Source of the DNA: Aquimarina aggregata
Lineage (GTDB): Bacteria; Bacteroidota; Bacteroidia; Flavobacteriales; Flavobacteriaceae
NCBI RefSeq assembly: GCF_001632745.1
Contig: NZ_LQRT01000013.1
Span: 62,001 to 126,000 of the forward strand
Length of the DNA stretch: 64,000 nt
Direction: 5' to 3'
In this document: piece after piece, positions 27,007-36,897 of the stretch
How the letters are laid out: every line of letters starts with the position of its first letter
Numbering within the stretch: position 1 is the stretch's first letter
Notes under the pieces: model-generated
Told to the model about the DNA's origin: nothing
Databases searched by the model: none
Seen by the model: the letters and a program-made list of their open reading frames with translations, nothing else
Made by a program: the position numbers and the translations under genes

Positions 27007-27231
27007 TTATAATTTTTTGATATTCCTAATCAAGTGCTCTAATCCGTTTAATTTTAATTCATAAACGGTTTGAAGTTGTTGACCAAGAACGCCTTTCGGA
27101 AATCCTTTATTGTAATACCAAACTATATAATACTCTGGAAGATCTATCAAGTATCGATCTTTATACTTGCCGAATGGCATTTTAGTATGAGCTAATTTTA
27201 ATAAAAACTCTCTTTGAAGTTGGGGATCCAT
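27007..27231 (-). CDS. DUF3820 family protein
   Basis: A 74-residue protein with MPFGKYKDRYLIDLPEYYIVWYYNKGFPKGVLGQQL, the signature of DUF3820 (putative quorum-sensing-regulated virulence factor fold). The sequence fits the small single-domain members found in Bacteroidota. Function not established. It lies 19 bases downstream of the DUF922 gene, so the two are probably co-transcribed. Confidence 0.85.
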   Translation of the reverse strand: MDPQLQREFLLKLAHTKMPFGKYKDRYLIDLPEYYIVWYYNKGFPKGVLGQQLQTVYELKLNGLEHLIRNIKKL

Positions 27232-27250
27232 TTGATTTAAAGCGAAGAAA

Positions 27251-27829
27251 TTATTTGGTATAATCTCTATAGTACCAGAGAAGTGTTTTTATCTTTTTCT
27301 CCCATTTTGCTTGGTTTGCAGTATTTCTAGAATGATCTGTCTCTTCATCATATCTTTCCTGCATATTGATTCTCATTCGCTCAACCAACTTATACATTTT
27401 ATTTAAATCTCGTCTTATATTTTTACCTGCTTTGTATTCTTTTAATCGCTTCCTCATAATTCTAGCATGCAACTCTGAAATATCAAAATGTAATTGTTCA
27501 TGAAAGAGAAGATGATCAGACATTTGCCCTCGTTTCACCCACGAAAGAGATGGATAGCAAAAGCTATCTACTTGATAATTTAATTCTATATCACCTTTAT
27601 CTTTACCGTAAGACCATTGGTAAGTTATCCCTGTATTTACACTTGCATCAAAAGTACTATTCATTTCAGGCCTACCTCTAAAGTCAGACCAATCAAGCTT
27701 ACTTCTTTCAGCATAAGAGAATTTACCTACAAAACCATTATTAATGGGAAAAGATAAAAATAAAATAATAGTAAAGTACTTAATCATAATTGCAACAATT
27801 ATGCCCAACCCAAAAGTTATATTGTTCAC
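27251..27829 (-). CDS. DUF922 putative zinc-dependent protease, exported
   Basis: A protein of up to 192 residues with LDWSDFRGRP, TGITYQWSY and HEQLHFDISELHARI, which together mark the DUF922 family. HEQLH fits the HExxH zinc site and is followed by a helix with further acidic and His residues. The N-terminus is hydrophobic; the internal Met at residue 15 (MIKYFTIILFLSFP) gives a more typical signal peptide and may be the real start at 27787. Expected to act outside the cytoplasm. Confidence 0.82.
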   Translation of the reverse strand: MNNITFGLGIIVAIMIKYFTIILFLSFPINNGFVGKFSYAERSKLDWSDFRGRPEMNSTFDASVNTGITYQWSYGKDKGDIELNYQVDSFCYPSLSWVKRGQMSDHLLFHEQLHFDISELHARIMRKRLKEYKAGKNIRRDLNKMYKLVERMRINMQERYDEETDHSRNTANQAKWEKKIKTLLWYYRDYTK

Positions 27830-28177
27830 TATTTAATTATGTTAGCGTCCAATATGGGGCAAATATTGTCGACACAATTAAAATAGTCTTAATTTCCTTG
27901 ATCCTAAATATACATGTATTTTTAAATTTCACATGACCAATTAGCATCTAAAATGTATAATTTTTCCACTGCATATATTCCAATTATATATAAGCAATTA
28001 TAATGCCAAGAGCACCTAATTTTAAGATAAATTCATAAAAAAAGACAACTTATACAATATCAAATATATAGAAAAATCTTTTTTTATACTATTGAATATT
28101 AAAATTATTTTATCGTAAATAAAAATTCGATTATTTAATACAAGTAGACTGTATCCTCAGCATACTTTTTGACAGAA
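27830..28177. other. 348-bp intergenic stretch without a recognised gene
   Basis: Very AT-rich sequence upstream of the DUF922 gene and downstream of the LysM gene stop. I see no reading frame of note, no strong terminator and no repeat of the palindromic family. It probably carries the promoter of the DUF922 gene. Confidence 0.5.
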
Positions 28178-30349
28178 TTATTCTACAAGTGTTAATTTTA
28201 AATCATTATCAAATTTTATAAGATATGCTGCATTATTATAGTATCCTCCTATTATCTTTTTGGTGTAATTAAATTTGGTCTCTTCATACTCGGTAACACC
28301 TTCAAAAGAAACAGAATGATATAGGTCATCTGCGGTCCCTAAGCGCATCAATATATCATATGTAATATCAAAACCTCGTACTGCCCAATTATTAGGTTCA
28401 ACACCATACTCTTTTATATATCTTTTAACAAACGGAGACACCGATTTCTTTTCTTCTCCTTCAACTTCTTCTTTATCATATTCTTTATTCAAAGAAGGAT
28501 AATGCATATGCAACTTTGACAACTGTTCATTTTTTATACTATCATCATCAAAAGCTGTATTCTTATCTGTAGTAAAAAGAGTTATATTATGACTTTCTGC
28601 TTTAGCATTCAACAGTGGCGTAACATTACTTATCATTGCAACATCGTCTGATTCCAGAAAAACCCAATTAGGTTTCTTTTCGTCTAATACTTTGTTAAGG
28701 TGCACCTCATAAAGATAATTACCTTCTTCAATTCTTGCTATTTTAGCTTCCGGAAATTTAGCTTTTAACTTTGCCTTTATAGCTTCATACTTAGGACTTT
28801 GTTGTACTATAATTACAATGTTTTTATCTATTGAATCTTTCTCAACAAAAGCAATGATTTTATCCTGCAATACTGCACTTGTAGGTCTTGTCTGAAAGAA
28901 GTTATCATACAAACTTGATTCCCTTTTGGATGCCGGAGAAAAAACAGGGGTATTATACTTATTAAGTGCCTCTGCAACTGTTTCTAAATTATTTTGAAAC
29001 AATGGACCAATAACAGCATCTGCTTCATCGAAATTATTTTCGTTTATGAGCTTTGTTATATAATCTTTATTATTATTTTTCTTAGTATCAAATACGTTTA
29101 ACTCTGTTGTAATCCCTTTTACTCTGGCCGAATCAACAGCGATCAAAATACCACTGTACAAGTCTAAGGCTATTCTAAGACTTGGTTTTTTCTTTAAATA
29201 ATCTGTTGTTTGCTGTCTGGTCTCTACATTTAGAGTGTCCAAAGTAAACGGTAACATTACTGCCAATTTCTTTAGATTAAAGTTATATAGCTTATCTTCC
29301 AAGGTAAGATATTTACCTTGCGCAACAATATCTAAGGCCAACGTATCTTTTTTAGGTATAGTAATCACCATACCTTCTTTTAAACCTTCCACTAAAAACG
29401 GGTTCAGTTTTACAAGTGAATCTGAAGAAATTTGGACAGTTCGACAAATATTAAAGATTGTTTCTTTTGCAGGTACCTCATACAATTCAAACCCTGACTC
29501 TAAAGTTTCTTCTACTGGAATAAAAACAGTGGTAGGAACAATAATTTCGGTACCTATCGGGAGATTTGGATCGATATTAGGATTAAGTCGTTCTAATTCT
29601 CCTATAGTAATACCATGTCTGCGCGCAATATTATATCTAGTATCTTTTGGTTTTATAATATAGGTAGTTGTTACTGACAGCCTATTTACAATACTATCCT
29701 TGACAACCTCTACAGGAGTTTCGACCTTGGCAAATACAGGAATTCTGATTTTATCCTTCTTCTTGATTTGCTCAGAATACAATCTTTTATTCTCTTTCTT
29801 TATATCTTCTACTGTAATTTTATACTTACCTGCAATCCCGTATAGCGTTTCCTTTCGTCTGACTTTATGAGTAATATATCGAACAATTTTCTTTTCTTCT
29901 GGAAGAACTTTTAAGCTATCTAAGACTTTACTTTTTCCATCTTGTATTTGCTCTTCTACATCTCTATTTTCCTCAATGTTTTTTTCAATTACACCTATCC
30001 TTAGAACCTGTCCCAAATTAATACCATTAACAGCTTCTGGATTAAGATTATAGATAACCTCTGGAGTCGTATTATATTTTTTAGAAAGGTTATATACAGT
30101 ATCATCCTTTTCTACAACATGTGTTTTATATTCTTGATCATCAACCACTGGAATAGCCAAAATTTGACCTTCTTTAATTCCGTCTTTTGCAGTCGGATTA
30201 ATTTTATATATAGCCTCGGGAGTAGTATTATAACGTTTTGCTATTCTATATACATTTTCTCCTTTAGTCACAGTATGACTCTTATATTGCTGTCCTATAG
30301 CATAATTACTCATGATCAACAATACACAGACCAATAAAAACTTTTTCAT
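28178..30349 (-). CDS. LysM repeat protein with C-terminal periplasmic-binding-like domain
   Basis: A 723-residue exported protein: signal peptide (LLVCVLLIMSNYAIGQ), then five LysM-type units at about residues 22-66, 74-117, 160-203, 229-272 and 284-331 (the fifth, with ETIFNICRTVQIS, is diverged), and from about residue 355 a type 1 periplasmic-binding fold similar to branched-chain amino acid receptors (LAVMLPFTLD, VDSARVKG, ADAVIGPLFQNN, VIIVQQSP). LysM binds peptidoglycan glycans. No ABC permease is near, so the receptor-like part may sense or scaffold rather than transport. It follows guaA by 50 bases and is probably co-transcribed with it. Confidence 0.9.
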   Translation of the reverse strand: MKKFLLVCVLLIMSNYAIGQQYKSHTVTKGENVYRIAKRYNTTPEAIYKINPTAKDGIKEGQILAIPVVDDQEYKTHVVEKDDTVYNLSKKYNTTPEVIYNLNPEAVNGINLGQVLRIGVIEKNIEENRDVEEQIQDGKSKVLDSLKVLPEEKKIVRYITHKVRRKETLYGIAGKYKITVEDIKKENKRLYSEQIKKKDKIRIPVFAKVETPVEVVKDSIVNRLSVTTTYIIKPKDTRYNIARRHGITIGELERLNPNIDPNLPIGTEIIVPTTVFIPVEETLESGFELYEVPAKETIFNICRTVQISSDSLVKLNPFLVEGLKEGMVITIPKKDTLALDIVAQGKYLTLEDKLYNFNLKKLAVMLPFTLDTLNVETRQQTTDYLKKKPSLRIALDLYSGILIAVDSARVKGITTELNVFDTKKNNNKDYITKLINENNFDEADAVIGPLFQNNLETVAEALNKYNTPVFSPASKRESSLYDNFFQTRPTSAVLQDKIIAFVEKDSIDKNIVIIVQQSPKYEAIKAKLKAKFPEAKIARIEEGNYLYEVHLNKVLDEKKPNWVFLESDDVAMISNVTPLLNAKAESHNITLFTTDKNTAFDDDSIKNEQLSKLHMHYPSLNKEYDKEEVEGEEKKSVSPFVKRYIKEYGVEPNNWAVRGFDITYDILMRLGTADDLYHSVSFEGVTEYEETKFNYTKKIIGGYYNNAAYLIKFDNDLKLTLVE

Positions 30350-30399
30350 TTAGTTCTATTTTTAAATTCCCTTACTAAAAACCAACCTCTAATATACTA

Positions 30400-31938
30400 C
30401 TATTCCCATTCTATTGTAGCAGGAGGTTTGGAGCTTATATCATATACTACTCTATTAACGCCTTTTACACGGTTTATTATTGCATTAGATGTTTTTTGTA
30501 AAAACTCATACGGTAAATTCACCCAGTCAGCAGTCATCCCATCTGTACTTTCGACCGCTCTTAATGCAACACAATTTTCATAAGTGCGTTCATCTCCCAT
30601 AACCCCAACGCTCTGCACTGGTAATAATATTGCTCCTGCTTGCCAGACCTTATCATACAAACCATTTTCTTTTAAACCGTTTATAAAAATTGCATCTACT
30701 TCTTGCAAAATACGAACTTTCTCACTTGTAATATCTCCTAATATTCGTATTGCTAATCCAGGTCCCGGAAAAGGATGTCTACCTAATAATTCCTTATCCA
30801 TACCCATAGATTTTCCGACACGTCTTACTTCATCTTTAAACAACATTTTTAATGGTTCGACAATCTTTAGTTTCATATAATCTGGTAATCCACCAACATT
30901 ATGATGACTCTTTATTGTAGCACTTGGACCTCCAGTGACAGAAACACTCTCTATAACATCTGGATAAATAGTCCCTTGAGCCAACCAAGTAACATTTTCA
31001 ATAGCATGTGCTTCATCGTCAAAAACTTCAATAAAAACTCGTCCTATAGCCTTACGTTTTTTTTCTGGATCACTCTCACCTTCAAGAGCTTCCAAAAAAC
31101 GTGCCGAAGCATCGACACCTTTAACGTTTAACCCCATACCTTTATATTGTTCCAAAACTCCTGAAAACTCATTCTTACGAAGTAATCCATTATTTACAAA
31201 AATACAATATAGGTTTTCACCAATTGCTTTATGTAAAAGCATTGCAGCAACCGAAGAATCGACACCACCAGAAAGCCCTAAAACAACTTTATCATTACCT
31301 AATTGTTCCTTTAAATTACTTACGGTTTCCTCTACAAAAGAATCTGGAGTCCAATCTTGAACAACGCCAGCTATATGTACCAAAAAATTCTCCAAAAGCT
31401 GCGTACCATCTTTAGAGTGGTATACTTCTGGATGAAATTGAATGGCATAGGTTTGTTCTCCTTCAATTTTAAAAGCTGCGTTTTCTACATCATGCGTACT
31501 TGCTAAAAGTTTGCTGTTTGTTGGTAATTCTTTTATGGTATCACTATGACTCATCCACACTTGCGAACCATTAGAAATATTTCTAAATAATTCATTGTCG
31601 TTAACATAAGATAAATTTGCGCGTCCGTACTCTCGCGTATTTGACTCAGCTACTTTACCGCCTCCAAAATGCGCCAAGTATTGAGCTCCATAACAAATAC
31701 CTAGTAGTGGTTTATTACCTTGTATTTTTTTAAGATTTGGATGTGCTACATTATCTCCTCTAACCGACAATGGACTACCTGATAATATTACAGCCTTATA
31801 ACTGTCAATGTCCTCTGGTGGTTTATTATATGGATGTATTTCTGAATAAATATTGAGCTCTCTAACTCGACGCCCAATAAGTTGTGTTACCTGTGACCCG
31901 AAGTCTAAAATAAGTACCTTGTTGTTTTGCATAGGCAA
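30400..31938 (-). CDS. guaA: GMP synthase (glutamine-hydrolysing)
   Basis: GuaA converts XMP to GMP with glutamine and ATP. The 512-residue protein has an N-terminal class I amidotransferase domain (GICYGAQYL with nucleophile Cys82, FHPEVYHS with His and Glu), the PP-loop [13 protein letters not shown], and a C-terminal dimer domain ending PPATIEWE. The annotated start gives MPMQNNKV; the Met at residue 3 is an equally possible start. It leads a probable operon with the LysM protein gene. Confidence 0.98.
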   Translation of the reverse strand: MPMQNNKVLILDFGSQVTQLIGRRVRELNIYSEIHPYNKPPEDIDSYKAVILSGSPLSVRGDNVAHPNLKKIQGNKPLLGICYGAQYLAHFGGGKVAESNTREYGRANLSYVNDNELFRNISNGSQVWMSHSDTIKELPTNSKLLASTHDVENAAFKIEGEQTYAIQFHPEVYHSKDGTQLLENFLVHIAGVVQDWTPDSFVEETVSNLKEQLGNDKVVLGLSGGVDSSVAAMLLHKAIGENLYCIFVNNGLLRKNEFSGVLEQYKGMGLNVKGVDASARFLEALEGESDPEKKRKAIGRVFIEVFDDEAHAIENVTWLAQGTIYPDVIESVSVTGGPSATIKSHHNVGGLPDYMKLKIVEPLKMLFKDEVRRVGKSMGMDKELLGRHPFPGPGLAIRILGDITSEKVRILQEVDAIFINGLKENGLYDKVWQAGAILLPVQSVGVMGDERTYENCVALRAVESTDGMTADWVNLPYEFLQKTSNAIINRVKGVNRVVYDISSKPPATIEWE

Positions 31939-32124
31939 AAATAAAATTAAATTACAACCCTCGAAATCCTGAAGGCAATAAATTTTAACTTTATTTATTA
32001 TTTGATTATTTAATCAAATAAATTCTTTTTCATATTCTTAATTCATTTCCTGTTTTTACGTTAATTATTCATAAATCGTTAACTGAACCCATAAAAATCT
32101 TATAATTTTGAGGAAAACTTTGTT

Positions 32125-32673
32125 GTGATGCCAGATATTATTTTTTCTTCAATTATAAGAGACTTAAAAGCAGCTTTAACTACTCGGGATCACTCTTTTA
32201 GATATTTTACGCTGGCAACTACAGATAATTACGGTATTCCAAAAATAAGAACGATGGTATTGCGCGGGGCTGATAATAACTTAAATATTACTATTTATAC
32301 TGATAAACGTTCTTCAAAAATTTCTCATATTGCTAAACAAAATAGGGTAAGTCTTTTGTTTTTTGATCCAGAAAGATTAGTTCAAGTTTCTATACAGGCC
32401 AAAGCAAAAATCGAAGAAGATGATCAAACCTTAAAAAACATTTGGGAAAATATACCTCAAAAATCTAAAAAGGATTACACTACAAAATTTGCCCCCGGAT
32501 CTGAAATACAAAAACCTGAAGCTGTAGATTACCTAGAAAACAAACATTATTTTTCTGCTATTACCTTTGTTCCTGAAAGCATAGAATATTTACGTTTAAA
32601 AAAGCCAAATCATATGCGAGTCTTATTTAAGAAAAAAAATAGCAACTGGAATGGTAATTATTTGGTTCCTTAA
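32125..32673 (+). CDS. Pyridoxamine 5'-phosphate oxidase-like FMN-binding protein
   Basis: A 182-residue protein with YFTLATTDNYGIPKIRTMVLRG, DKRSSKISHI and RVSLLFFDPE, the flavin-reductase-like split barrel of the PNPOx family (Alr4036 type). The N-terminus and FMN-contact residues (Arg-Thr-Met-Val) are present. The C-terminal dimer/substrate part of classic PdxH is not evident, so pyridoxamine oxidase activity is not assured. A -7 type element TAATTTTG (32103-32110) lies upstream. Confidence 0.85.
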   Translation: MMPDIIFSSIIRDLKAALTTRDHSFRYFTLATTDNYGIPKIRTMVLRGADNNLNITIYTDKRSSKISHIAKQNRVSLLFFDPERLVQVSIQAKAKIEEDDQTLKNIWENIPQKSKKDYTTKFAPGSEIQKPEAVDYLENKHYFSAITFVPESIEYLRLKKPNHMRVLFKKKNSNWNGNYLVP

Positions 32674-32743
32674 ATAAAAGATAATAATTGTATATTGCCC
32701 TTGTAACATACTAGTTATACAAAAGAACAACTTAAGGGGATAT

Positions 32744-33295
32744 ATGAAAAAAAAAATTCTAAACACCGAAAAAATCATTGGTTTCTCGGCGATATTCATC
32801 AGTTTGCTTACACTTATTATTTTCTTATACCAAACTAAGATAATTAGCAAACAAGCAAGGTTATCTGTTACTCCCAGACTAACTTTCACAGCTGGCGTAG
32901 GTCATTTTGATGACGTTATAAAATTTAGTATTGGAATAAAAAACAATGGGTTGGGTCCTGCTATTATTGATTCTACAGCCATTTTTGCTAATAACAAATA
33001 CTACCCTCTTAATTTTAAAGATTTTACAAAAAAAAACTATCCGCAAGCTGACACTATTATTTCTAACTCAAGTACAAATATTATTGCAAGAGGAGCTACC
33101 ATATTGCCAAATAATGAAGTACAAATAGCTGAGGCTGTTGTTCCCAATGAAAAAATAGCATCCTATTATAAAATGTATAATTTACCCATAGGAAGTACCG
33201 ATTTCCCTTTTGACGTTATTATATATTACTCCTCTATTTATGAAGAAAAGTGGAAAGTGTCTCTAAAGACTGTAGGACACCCAATTGAGTTATAG
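32744..33295 (+). CDS. Hypothetical membrane-anchored protein
   Basis: A 183-residue protein with an N-terminal membrane helix (about residues 12-31, IGFSAIFISLLTLIIFLYQ) and a predicted extracytoplasmic domain of strands (LSVTPRLTFTAGVG, FSIGIKNNGLGPAIIDS, IIARGATILPNNEVQIAE). The domain looks like an immunoglobulin-type or CARDB-like fold, which is a guess. No catalytic motif seen. Confidence 0.6.
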   Translation: MKKKILNTEKIIGFSAIFISLLTLIIFLYQTKIISKQARLSVTPRLTFTAGVGHFDDVIKFSIGIKNNGLGPAIIDSTAIFANNKYYPLNFKDFTKKNYPQADTIISNSSTNIIARGATILPNNEVQIAEAVVPNEKIASYYKMYNLPIGSTDFPFDVIIYYSSIYEEKWKVSLKTVGHPIEL

Positions 33296-33707
33296 TTTTT
33301 ACTATAGTAATGATACGCTTTCTATCGCTTTAATAAAGCTTCAAAATTCTTGAATATTTTCCTATCTGGTTTTTTAATGGGTAAACATATTTTGTTTCTA
33401 CAAAACAACATTATCAATTTAAAGATCCTAATTAAAAAGTATACTTAAGAACAAAAGTTCTTTTTGTTGTTATATAAAAACACACTTGTTTATATCTCAA
33501 AAAGATTCGTATTAAGTTATTGTAAAATCTTGACTCCACACACTCATTTGTTATTCAAAAACACACTTAACAAAACCCATTCAACACACTAAAAATCAGA
33601 TTATTAAAATCGTGTCCCGCTTTTGTCCCTATTCTTTTTTTTTGAAAACACATCAATGATTATAGGTTTGATTCTTAAATGAAGAATTCAACATCAAACA
33701 CATAATC
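33296..33707. other. 412-bp intergenic region before the surface-protein cluster
   Basis: It holds a weak hairpin (AAGAAC, AAAA, GTTCTT at 33447-33462 followed by T-rich sequence), several CACACTYA-like words, and the promoter described separately. I see no coding sequence. Confidence 0.5.
33642..33670 (+). promoter_or_regulatory. Bacteroidota-type promoter for the surface-protein cluster
   Basis: TTG at 33642-33644, an 18-base spacer and TAGGTTTG at 33663-33670 match the -33/-7 consensus TTG-N~19-TAnnTTTG. The first gene starts at 33708, giving a leader of about 30 bases. Confidence 0.5.
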
Positions 33708-35276
33708 ATGAAAAAAATTAACACTTCAAAAAGCAAGTTTATAACTGCTAATTGCTTGCTCTTTATACTCTGGATAGCAAGTACATTATATGTTCATGCA
33801 CAAACCAATTATAGTAGCAGTACTCGTAAACCTGGCAACGTAGGTTATATAAAAAATTCAGGAGGAGAAGGACAGTACAGAAATGCAGCTGGAAGAGTCG
33901 TTATTTTTAATCCAGATGGTTCCAGAACAACTAATGAGAATTTTTATGTATCATATACTAACAATTGGTGGCCGAATGTAAAATTCGAAGTACAACGAGA
34001 AGGTGGTGCAGGCACCAGAAACGGTATGTTCATGGATACTGGTCACCTATATCTCATAGGAGATTGGGACAATAATTCTAATAGTGAAAATATCATTTTT
34101 GGGTTCAATAGCAATCTAAGATCCAGAGTAAGCGAAAAAATGCGTCTTACGCAAAATGGTTTCTTAGCCCTTGGTACTACAACTCCAAAGGGAATGCTTC
34201 ATGTAAATGGAGATACTTATTCCAAAGGACATGTTTATCTGTATGCGTATGAAGGGGATGGTAATTCAGGAACAGCCTATCTACAGGCCAGAGACAAATC
34301 AAATAGTTCAAATATAGGACTTCAGTTAAGAACTCAAAATGTGGGTAATATTGTTAACGCACTTAAAATTAACCCTAATGGTAATGTGGGTATAGGAACT
34401 ACTGATCCTGAACAAAAACTGCATGTTGATGGAAACACAAAAATCAATGGAAGCATACAAACGAACGGAAATACATATTCAAAGGGAAACCTTTCTTTAT
34501 TTGCCAATGAAGGTGAAAACCAATCAGGAACTGCATATTTACAAGCTAAAGATGAATCTGGTCGTTCTTCAATAGGGTTTCAATTAAGAAGTCAAAATAC
34601 CGGTAATTTCATCAATGCACTTAAAATCAATCCTAACGGCAATATTGGAGTTGGTACTACCGAGCCTACTGAAAAACTAGAAATTCAAGGAAATATAAAA
34701 ACCTCAACCGGAAGTGCTATTCTTCTTCAAAAGGGAGTTTTGTCTGATCAAGAAGGTCTTTATCTAATTGGAGATCGCGACAATACCTCAGAAAATGAAG
34801 ATATCATCTTTGGTTTTGATGGTAACTCTCGCGAATCCATACAAGAAAAAATGAGGTTAACAGATGAGGGCTATTTAGGTATTGGTACCAATACCCCTTC
34901 AGAAAAGCTAGAAGTACTAGGGAAAATTAAAGCCAGCTCTTTTGTGACTTCTCTACAAAGTTTTCCCGATTACGTTTTTGAAAAAGATTACAAATTACAA
35001 CCGCTTATCGAGGTTAAAAAATATGTCGAAGCACATCATCATTTACCTGGTATGCCTTCAGAAAAAGAGGTTCTAAAAAACGGTTTAGACATCAGAGAAA
35101 TTACTGTTTTATCTGTTGAGAAAATTGAAGAGCTATTCCTGCATACCATAACACAACAAACAATCATAGAAGAACAAAAAGAAATTACTGCCAAACAACA
35201 ATCATTTATGATATCACAACAAGAAATAATTAAAAAACTAGAACAGCGCATAGCTAATTTAGAAAGATCAAGATAA
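33708..35276 (+). CDS. GIGT-module surface protein, paralogue 1
   Basis: A 522-residue protein with an N-terminal signal (ILWIASTLYVHAQ), then beta-rich modules that each end in a GIGT/GVGTT turn and HVNG or EIQG (phage tail-fibre-like). The modules run: MRLTQNG unit, HVYLYAYEGDGN unit, LSLFANEGENQ unit, then ILLQKGVLSDQEGLYLIGDRDN unit. The C-terminal domain begins SFVTSLQSFPDYVF, continues with HHLPGMPSEKEV and ends in a coiled coil (EKIEELFLH to IANLERSR). It has no T9SS domain. First of four tandem paralogues, all plus strand. It shares a 128-nt identical block with paralogue 3. Confidence 0.8.
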   Translation: MKKINTSKSKFITANCLLFILWIASTLYVHAQTNYSSSTRKPGNVGYIKNSGGEGQYRNAAGRVVIFNPDGSRTTNENFYVSYTNNWWPNVKFEVQREGGAGTRNGMFMDTGHLYLIGDWDNNSNSENIIFGFNSNLRSRVSEKMRLTQNGFLALGTTTPKGMLHVNGDTYSKGHVYLYAYEGDGNSGTAYLQARDKSNSSNIGLQLRTQNVGNIVNALKINPNGNVGIGTTDPEQKLHVDGNTKINGSIQTNGNTYSKGNLSLFANEGENQSGTAYLQAKDESGRSSIGFQLRSQNTGNFINALKINPNGNIGVGTTEPTEKLEIQGNIKTSTGSAILLQKGVLSDQEGLYLIGDRDNTSENEDIIFGFDGNSRESIQEKMRLTDEGYLGIGTNTPSEKLEVLGKIKASSFVTSLQSFPDYVFEKDYKLQPLIEVKKYVEAHHHLPGMPSEKEVLKNGLDIREITVLSVEKIEELFLHTITQQTIIEEQKEITAKQQSFMISQQEIIKKLEQRIANLERSR

Positions 35277-35280
35277 TACT

Positions 35281-36858
35281 ATGCTAACCCTATATAACAA
35301 CTACACAATCATGAAAAACTTAATGAAGAAAAAAACTAGTACTCTAAAAAAAAAGTATTACATCATTCTAAAGACCACATTAATAATACTATTCTGGACA
35401 CTTACACTACAGACAGGCCATGCCCAATACAGCAATAGTAGTAACACTAACCCCGCCACACACAAAATAGGATCTAATAGAGCTAGAGTAATTTTTTTTA
35501 ATGATGATGAATCGAATCACAAAAATGAAAACTTCTATGTCTCCTTTGGAAAACAAAATAATTGGTGGAATAACGTAAAACTAGAAGTTCAACGTGAAGG
35601 AGGTGTTAGCGCCCGTAATGGAATGTTTATGGACCGAAGCCACCTGTATTTAGTAGCCGATTGGGATAATATAGGAAATCGAGAAGATATTGTTTTTGGA
35701 TTTAATGGAAATAGAAGATCTACTATTCAAGAAAAAATGCGATTAACAGATCAAGGAAGACTAGGTATTGGAACTTCGAATCCAAAAGGAAAACTGCACC
35801 TTAAACATTCTAGCACTTCGTATGACGGATCAGGATTTATATTAGAAAACAATACCTCTTCGTCTGTTTATAACATTATAAATTCTAATAACAATCTTTT
35901 TATTGGTTTTAATAATAATCGTAACAGCAACTTTCCTCAAAATTCGTATCAACATCGCTTCTTTATAAAATCTAATGGAAATATTGGTATTGGTACCACA
36001 GATCCAAAAGAAAAACTTCATGTTAATGGTAACTCTTTTCTGAAAGGAAATTTTCAATTATTTGCAAATGAAGGAGAAAATAAATCTGGAACGGCTTATA
36101 TACAAGGAAGGGATAAATCTGGTAGTTCGAATATTGGACTTCAACTACGAAGTCAAAAAATGGGTAATATTATTAATGCCCTTAAAATTAATCCAGATGG
36201 AAATATAGGAGTTGGTACAACTGCACCTAGTGAAAAACTAGAAATACATGGTAATCTTAAAACGGGAATAGAACATAATATACTGTTGCAACAAGGAACC
36301 CTATCTGATAATAAAGGATTGTATCTTATTGGGGATCGAGATAATACCTCAGAAAGCGAAGATATCATTTTTGGATTTGACGGTAACTCTCGTGAATCTA
36401 TACAAGAAAAAATGAGATTAACAGATGAAGGGTATTTAGGTATCGGAACCAATGTCCCCACTGAAAAACTAGAAGTATTAGGTAAAATCAAAGCCAGTTC
36501 TTTTGTTACTTCTCTACAAAGTTTCCCCGATTATGTATTTGATGAAGATTACAAATTACAACCCCTTACCGAGATAAAAAAGTATGTTGAAATGCACCAG
36601 CATTTACCGGGAATGCCTTCTGAAAAAGAAATTATAAAAAAAGGACTTGATCTCAAAGAAATTACTGTTATATCTGTTGAGAAAATTGAAGAATTATATC
36701 TCTATACTATAAAACAACAAGAAGTAATTAAAGAACAAGAAGAAATCAATACCAAACTACAGTTACTCATGAGTTTTCAGCAAGAAATGTCTCACAAACA
36801 AGAGTTAATGATCAAAAAACTCGAACACCGAATAGTACAATTAGAAAAAACTAAATAA
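35281..36858 (+). CDS. GIGT-module surface protein, paralogue 2
   Basis: A protein of up to 525 residues; the start at M11 (MKNLMKKK, at 35311) gives a more usual signal region, ending TLQTGHAQ. Modules: a NGMFMDRSHLYLVADWDN unit, a HSSTSYDGSGFILENN unit shared with paralogue 3, an FQLFANEGENK unit, then the shared YLIGDRDNTSESEDIIFGFDG unit. The C-terminal SFPDYVF domain and coiled coil are present. It starts 4 bases after the stop of paralogue 1, so it is in the same transcript. Confidence 0.8.
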   Translation: MLTLYNNYTIMKNLMKKKTSTLKKKYYIILKTTLIILFWTLTLQTGHAQYSNSSNTNPATHKIGSNRARVIFFNDDESNHKNENFYVSFGKQNNWWNNVKLEVQREGGVSARNGMFMDRSHLYLVADWDNIGNREDIVFGFNGNRRSTIQEKMRLTDQGRLGIGTSNPKGKLHLKHSSTSYDGSGFILENNTSSSVYNIINSNNNLFIGFNNNRNSNFPQNSYQHRFFIKSNGNIGIGTTDPKEKLHVNGNSFLKGNFQLFANEGENKSGTAYIQGRDKSGSSNIGLQLRSQKMGNIINALKINPDGNIGVGTTAPSEKLEIHGNLKTGIEHNILLQQGTLSDNKGLYLIGDRDNTSESEDIIFGFDGNSRESIQEKMRLTDEGYLGIGTNVPTEKLEVLGKIKASSFVTSLQSFPDYVFDEDYKLQPLTEIKKYVEMHQHLPGMPSEKEIIKKGLDLKEITVISVEKIEELYLYTIKQQEVIKEQEEINTKLQLLMSFQQEMSHKQELMIKKLEHRIVQLEKTK

Positions 36859-36897
36859 AAGATACTCAATTGCTTTTAAAATTTTAAAAACAACATT

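Noticed and set aside
33447-33470. Possible terminator after the membrane-anchored protein gene (AAGAAC-AAAA-GTTCTT)
   Set aside because: Only a 6-bp stem, 150 bases from the stop codon; noted in the intergenic entry but not called.
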